Source of the DNA: UBA993 sp964436815
Lineage (GTDB): Bacteria > Bacillota > Dethiobacteria > DTU022
Length of the DNA: 24,705 nt
Reading direction: 5' to 3'
Assembly: GCA_964436815.1 (NCBI GenBank)
Contig: CAYTER010000032.1
Coordinates: 1 to 24,705 of the forward strand
The notes beneath the pieces are model-generated. The model saw only the letters and a program-made list of their open reading frames with translations, searched no databases and was not told where the DNA came from. Shown one piece after another: positions 21,855 through 24,705 of the stretch. The stretch's first letter is position 1; the number at the start of each line of letters is the position of its first letter. Made by a program: the position numbers and the translations under genes.

Positions 21855-22668
21855 GTTCTGCCATCAGCATGGCGAGGGGGAAAAGTGGTATTTGAGAGCG
21901 GAGAACTATGCGACGGACCTGCTTAATGATCTTCGCCGGCGCAAGTATATCCGTCACTTTTTTGAGACCCCGGAAAGGCTTAACCGCAGTATCGGCCTGC
22001 TTGACGATCTGAACCGGTTGCCTTCTTTCGTCCAGGCTGTTGTCAAACCGACCCTGATTAACCGGCAGAAACGCAAACATTATGGCCAGGTATTGCCCCT
22101 GGAAGAAATCGAAAAAATTTTTGGTTTCATCAACTCAGTAGTCAGGTTGCCCTGTATCTGCCGCCAGGCCGGTATGGGCAGCGAACAGCGTTTTTGTTAT
22201 GGGTTGAGCGTGGAGCCCGGTGATGATACCGAAATGGGCAGGCTTTTACGTTCGATTAGTGCAGATTACCTTAACGGTCCGCACACCGCCGGACTCGAGG
22301 TAATCTCTAAAACAGAAGCGCTGCAGCAGTTCAGGGAACTGGAAAAAAAGAAGATGATTCACTCGGTCTGGACCTTTATGACCCCTTTTATCGGCGGCAT
22401 CTGTAACTGTGATCTTGACTGCATGGCCCTGAAAGCAGTTAACAAAAACTATCCCGTAATGTTTCGGGCCGAATATATTGCTGTTGTTAACAGCGAGCAG
22501 TGCAGCGGTTGTAAGGCCTGCCTTAAGGCCTGCTATTTTGATGCGCTTGACTATGATCAATCAGCTAACAAGGTTGTTATTGATCAACTCAAATGTTTCG
22601 GTTGCGGGATCTGCCGGGCTTCCTGTAAGGAAGAAGCAATCAGTTTGCAGGAGAGAGTTTATGCTTAA
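21847..22668 (+). CDS. Cysteine-rich 4Fe-4S protein coupled to hutH
   Basis: A 273-residue soluble protein with 16 cysteines in recognisable clusters. They are CEFC-x-QHGEG at the N-terminus (Cys2, Cys5), CIC and a nearby Cys117 (103-117), CNCDLDC (186-192), and a C-terminal bacterial ferredoxin domain with two CxxCxxCxxxC sets (219-229 and 250-260) for two [4Fe-4S] clusters. The N-terminal part is not a domain I can name. It probably passes electrons between enzymes. Two ATGs are possible; 21847 lies nine bases after AAGGAG, and 21841 only three, so 21847 is preferred. It overlaps hutH by eight bases, so it is translationally coupled. Confidence 0.85.
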   Translation: MCEFCHQHGEGEKWYLRAENYATDLLNDLRRRKYIRHFFETPERLNRSIGLLDDLNRLPSFVQAVVKPTLINRQKRKHYGQVLPLEEIEKIFGFINSVVRLPCICRQAGMGSEQRFCYGLSVEPGDDTEMGRLLRSISADYLNGPHTAGLEVISKTEALQQFRELEKKKMIHSVWTFMTPFIGGICNCDLDCMALKAVNKNYPVMFRAEYIAVVNSEQCSGCKACLKACYFDALDYDQSANKVVIDQLKCFGCGICRASCKEEAISLQERVYA

Positions 22669-22675
22669 GCCCATT

Positions 22676-22706
22676 TTTAAAATTAAATACCGATCGTATC
22701 GATCGG
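22676..22706 (-). terminator. Terminator overlapping the end of the MFS gene
   Basis: Read on the minus strand, CCGATCG-ATA-CGATCGG forms a seven-pair hairpin (22706-22690) followed by TATTTAATTTT. The stem encodes the last residues of the transporter and the stop codon lies in the tail. There is no T-tract in the plus direction. Confidence 0.45.
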
Positions 22707-23831
22707 TTCGCGTGCACCAACCGGACAGAATTCCTCAGCTGTGCCGACATCGATACAGACATCGGCCATTTTGCCCGAACGGACATAAAAAGGTGCAGCT
22801 ATTACAGTGATTAAGGAGCCAACGATGTAGGCTGCCGGAATCGAAAAGGCCCGGGAAAGCCAGCCGAATGAAGGCTGTCCGAGAGTGCCGCCGGCATCAT
22901 TNNNNNNNNNNNNNNNNNNNNNNNNNNNNNNNNNNNNNNNNNNNNNNNNNNNNNNNNNNNNNNNNNNNNNNNNNNNNNNNNNNNNNNNNNNNNNNNNNNN
23001 NGCCAGCACCCCTGAAACCCAAATCAGGTCCGGCCTGCCCAGCAGGCTGAGAGCATATGGCTGTGCTGCATAAAAGAAATACATGAAAAACGAGCCCTGT
23101 GCTGCCGAAGCAAGCAGGAGCGGCCGGACTGCCGGATTATGCCAGCCGTAATGTACGCCTGCCTTAAAGATTCTACGGGTCTCCGCTGTAAAAAGAGAAG
23201 CTTTAAGCGGGCGGGATTTAAAGCCGATGTCATGCATCATCGAGAAGGTGGCGATAAAAGCGATTACCAGGATAGCTGCCCTGGTCAAATAGGGCAGTGC
23301 CAGGTCAAACTGGCCTAGAATTCCGCCGGCGATTGTTCCGGTCAGCATCGCGGCGCCAAAAACTATTCCTCCCCGGGCGAATACCTGGTCAATCCGGCCT
23401 TTGTAACCGCTCGCTTCCAGGGCATCAACCAGCCAGGCTTCTACTGCTCCGGTCTGAAAAGTATAACCCAGGCCGAGCAGCACCGAACCGACAGCAAAGC
23501 CGATCATTCCCCAGCCGAAGCTTGCTGAAGCAAGGTAAAGCAGGGTTGAGATGGTCAAAGTGGCGATACCGAATAAAAATGAGACCCTGCGGCCAATTGT
23601 ATCGGCAACCACACCGGTCGGAATCTCAAAAAAAACCTGGCCGATGCTATAGATACTGTTGATGACCATCACTTCAAAAATGTCCAGTCCGGCGTCCAGC
23701 AGAAAGAGCGTGTTTACGCCCCAGATAAAGGCTGTTGCCACGGTAAAGAGACCGCTGGTAATGTAAAAAGTCCTGATCACCTTCTCCGGTGTCTGGATCG
23801 GTTTTGCCTCAGTCTGTTGATCATCGCTCAC
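22683..23831 (-). CDS. Major facilitator superfamily transporter, interrupted by a gap
   Basis: An MFS permease with a hydrophilic N-terminus and about ten visible membrane segments; the 100-N gap removes part of the C-terminal half. The signature loop between helices 2 and 3 is GVVADTIGRRVSFLFG, a good match to the MFS GxxxDxxGRR motif. GAVEAWLVDAL and the following region fit the family of drug-efflux-like MFS proteins in Gram-positive bacteria. The substrate is unknown. The preferred start is GTG 23831, because AAGGAGAGGGAG precedes it. An in-frame ATG at 23903 would overlap the sfsA remnant and the -10 element. Confidence 0.85.
   Translation of the reverse strand: MSDDQQTEAKPIQTPEKVIRTFYITSGLFTVATAFIWGVNTLFLLDAGLDIFEVMVINSIYSIGQVFFEIPTGVVADTIGRRVSFLFGIATLTISTLLYLASASFGWGMIGFAVGSVLLGLGYTFQTGAVEAWLVDALEASGYKGRIDQVFARGGIVFGAAMLTGTIAGGILGQFDLALPYLTRAAILVIAFIATFSMMHDIGFKSRPLKASLFTAETRRIFKAGVHYGWHNPAVRPLLLASAAQGSFFMYFFYAAQPYALSLLGRPDLIWVSGVLXXXXXXXXXXXXXXXXXXXXXXXXXXXXXXXXXXNDAGGTLGQPSFGWLSRAFSIPAAYIVGSLITVIAAPFYVRSGKMADVCIDVGTAEEFCPVGAREPIDTIGI
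22902..23001. other. Scaffold gap (100 N) inside the MFS gene
   Basis: Exactly 100 N, of unknown true size; the frame appears preserved across it at this placeholder length. Confidence 0.98.
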
Positions 23832-23867
23832 TGGCTCCCTCTCCTTATTGCTGGCTCCTTTTCCTAA

Positions 23868-23876
23868 ATTATAACA
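23868..23876 (-). promoter_or_regulatory. Extended -10 promoter element for the MFS gene
   Basis: Minus-strand TGT-TATAAT, a perfect TG-N-TATAAT, about 37 bases before the GTG at 23831. No good -35 box is seen. Confidence 0.55.
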
Positions 23877-23899
23877 TAAAATACCATTATGTGGCGATT

Positions 23900-24302
23900 T
23901 CAAATGGCCGCTGCAAAAGGGTAATCAACATGGTAGGCGGGCAGAAATATTTCAACCTGCGGATTCATAACAACGAAGAGGCAGCCGGTCTTAATACCCT
24001 CCGCAGCCAGCTCTCCCAGACGGTAAAGGTGGCTGGTTCCTCTCGCCGTAACGGCATCTGGAAACATTGCTACCTGTCCGTTAAAGAGAGTACAGCTTTT
24101 TACTTTCAGGTAATAATCTAAGCCTGTCTGCTTGTGCTGTAAAAGGAAGTCGAAGCGGTGGCGGCCGCTGGTGGTCTCGTCCCGGATTGGGCAGGTAGGC
24201 TTTTACCAGACGGTTGTTTACTTCTGCTTCAATCACGAAACGGTTGATACGCCTTCTAAACTTTGCCCTGATTTTACAGAAGTTGAATGGGTAAGTAATC
24301 AT
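23900..24302 (-). pseudogene. sfsA: Decayed sfsA (SfsA family) with internal deletion and frameshift
   Basis: The ATG at 24302 abuts the TAA of the preceding selenoprotein gene (TAAATG). It reads MITYPFN, then INRFVIEAEV and AYLPNPGR, the N-terminal SfsA block. The next SfsA block, GRHRFDFLLQ, then LKVKSCTLFNGQVAMFPDAV, TARGTSHLYRL and YHVDYPFAAAI, is in another frame and follows almost at once. In intact SfsA proteins (about 230 residues) roughly 70 residues separate NPGR from RFDFLL, so an out-of-frame deletion of around 200 bases has occurred near 24176. The C-terminal 30-50 residues after the FAAAI block are also missing (TGA 23902-23900). The product is not functional as written. SfsA is a conserved putative nuclease-fold/DNA-binding protein. 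Confidence 0.8.
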
Positions 24303-24701
24303 TTAGTCAGGGTTCGGTGTCACATCCGGCTCAACCTGGTAGGCGTTGGCCAGGCTGTTGGTGCCGTTGAACATGTCAACTACGGCAATAATTTCAGCGA
24401 TTGCTTCGTTATCCAGACCCAGCCGCTTCACGGCGGCGCTGTGGGAATGAATTCAGTAAACGCAGTTGTTGGTGATTGAAACTGCAAGGGCGATAATTTC
24501 CTTGGTCAGTTTGTCAATTTTACCCGGGGCCATCACCACTTTCAACTTGTTCCAGGTTGCTTCCAGATGATCGGGATTGTTGGAAAGAGCTTGCCAGAAG
24601 TTGGGCACAAAATCAATTTCTTTAGTGTTCTTGATGTCGTCATAGATCTGACGTACTTTTCCGGACGCTTCTGCGTCTGAAACAGTTTTGAAAAGAGCCA
24701 T
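24303..24701 (-). CDS. AhpD-like (carboxymuconolactone decarboxylase family) selenoprotein, UGA at codon 83
   Basis: The protein starts MALFKTVSDAEASGKVRQIY, passes FVPNFWQAL and KLTKEIIALAVSITNNCVY, meets TGA (24455-24453) and continues in frame IHSHSAAVKRLGL to DMFNGTNSLANAYQ and TAA. With the TGA read as selenocysteine it is 132 residues. The AhpD catalytic spacing is exact: Glu68, Cys80, Sec83, His87, matching Glu118, Cys130, Cys133, His137 of AhpD. Homologues have CxYC at this place. A hairpin fitting bacterial SECIS rules follows. The likely role is thiol-dependent peroxide reduction or a related redox reaction. The ATG lies four bases from the window end, so its ribosome binding site is not visible. 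A nonsense mutation is the alternative; continued family sequence beyond the TGA argues against it. Confidence 0.85.
24418..24445 (-). promoter_or_regulatory. Candidate bacterial SECIS element
   Basis: Downstream of the TGA, on the minus strand, GCCGC-CGTGAA-GCGGC forms a perfect five-pair stem with a six-base loop. CCCA/TGGG extends it past a four-base 5' bulge (CAGC). The loop begins 20 bases after the TGA and has G as its second base, which fits the published bacterial SECIS model (loop 16-37 bases from UGA, a G among the first two loop bases). Confidence 0.65.
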
Positions 24702-24705
24702 TTGC

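Noticed and set aside
23789..24121. Plus-strand open frame of 110 codons
   Set aside because: It overlaps the MFS start, its promoter and the sfsA C-terminal block on the other strand, with no recognisable protein features.
24453..24455. TGA as an ordinary stop giving an 82-residue protein
   Set aside because: That would end the protein just before the redox residue, while the next 49 codons continue the family sequence in frame.
24132..24479. Plus-strand open frame of 115 codons
   Set aside because: It is antisense to the selenoprotein 3' part and the sfsA remnant, whose minus-strand frames show clear family motifs.
1..24705. CRISPR arrays, insertion sequences, attachment sites, rRNA genes, riboswitches
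   Set aside because: I looked for repeated spacers, transposase motifs, direct repeats at tRNA ends and known aptamer patterns and saw none.

Overview
This 24.7 kb window carries about twenty protein genes, two tRNA genes and three 100-N scaffold gaps. It looks like chromosomal DNA of an anaerobic, moderate-GC Firmicute (Clostridia-like), probably from a draft or metagenome assembly. The grounds for that are a flavodiiron protein, a stand-alone MetH-type B12 activation-domain protein, cysteine-rich ferredoxin proteins, Gram-positive style GGAGG ribosome binding sites, and an apparent UGA-encoded selenocysteine. The organism assignment is inference only.

Layout. 1-1909 (minus): an RDD membrane protein (cut by the window edge), a membrane-anchored VanY/LdcB-type carboxypeptidase and a B12-dependent methionine synthase activation-domain protein, read from a promoter whose -35 box overlaps that of the divergent tRNA promoter. 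2046-2246: tRNA(CAU) and tRNA-Glu(UUC), then a terminator. 2275-4702: pirin (minus), an atypical short-chain dehydrogenase and a class I glutamine amidotransferase-like protein (plus). 4727-6612 (minus): an ABC-2 exporter whose ATPase continues in frame upstream into MORN repeats and then a gap. 6750-7985: a cytosine-deaminase-like amidohydrolase. 7987-9189 (minus): an FprA flavodiiron protein. 9299-10300: a membrane-anchored alpha/beta hydrolase.

10284-15793 (minus) is a five-gene run that looks like one sulfur-related operon: an SLC13 permease with two RCK_C domains, a metallo-beta-lactamase/double-rhodanese protein, two YeeE/YedE half-transporters and a saccharopine-dehydrogenase-like oxidoreductase. 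16252-22668 (plus) holds pfkA followed by a histidine-degradation cluster, hutU-hutI-hutH, with an iron-sulfur protein gene overlapping the end of hutH. All three hut enzymes depart from the textbook active-site loops. 22683-23831 (minus) is an MFS transporter. 23900-24302 is a decayed sfsA.

The most striking item is at the right end (24303-24701, minus). An AhpD/carboxymuconolactone-decarboxylase-like protein has its CxxC resolving cysteine replaced by an in-frame TGA. The family sequence continues after the TGA, and a hairpin of bacterial-SECIS geometry lies just downstream. It is best read as a selenoprotein (CxxU), not a truncated gene. Second in interest is the MORN-ABC ATPase fusion.
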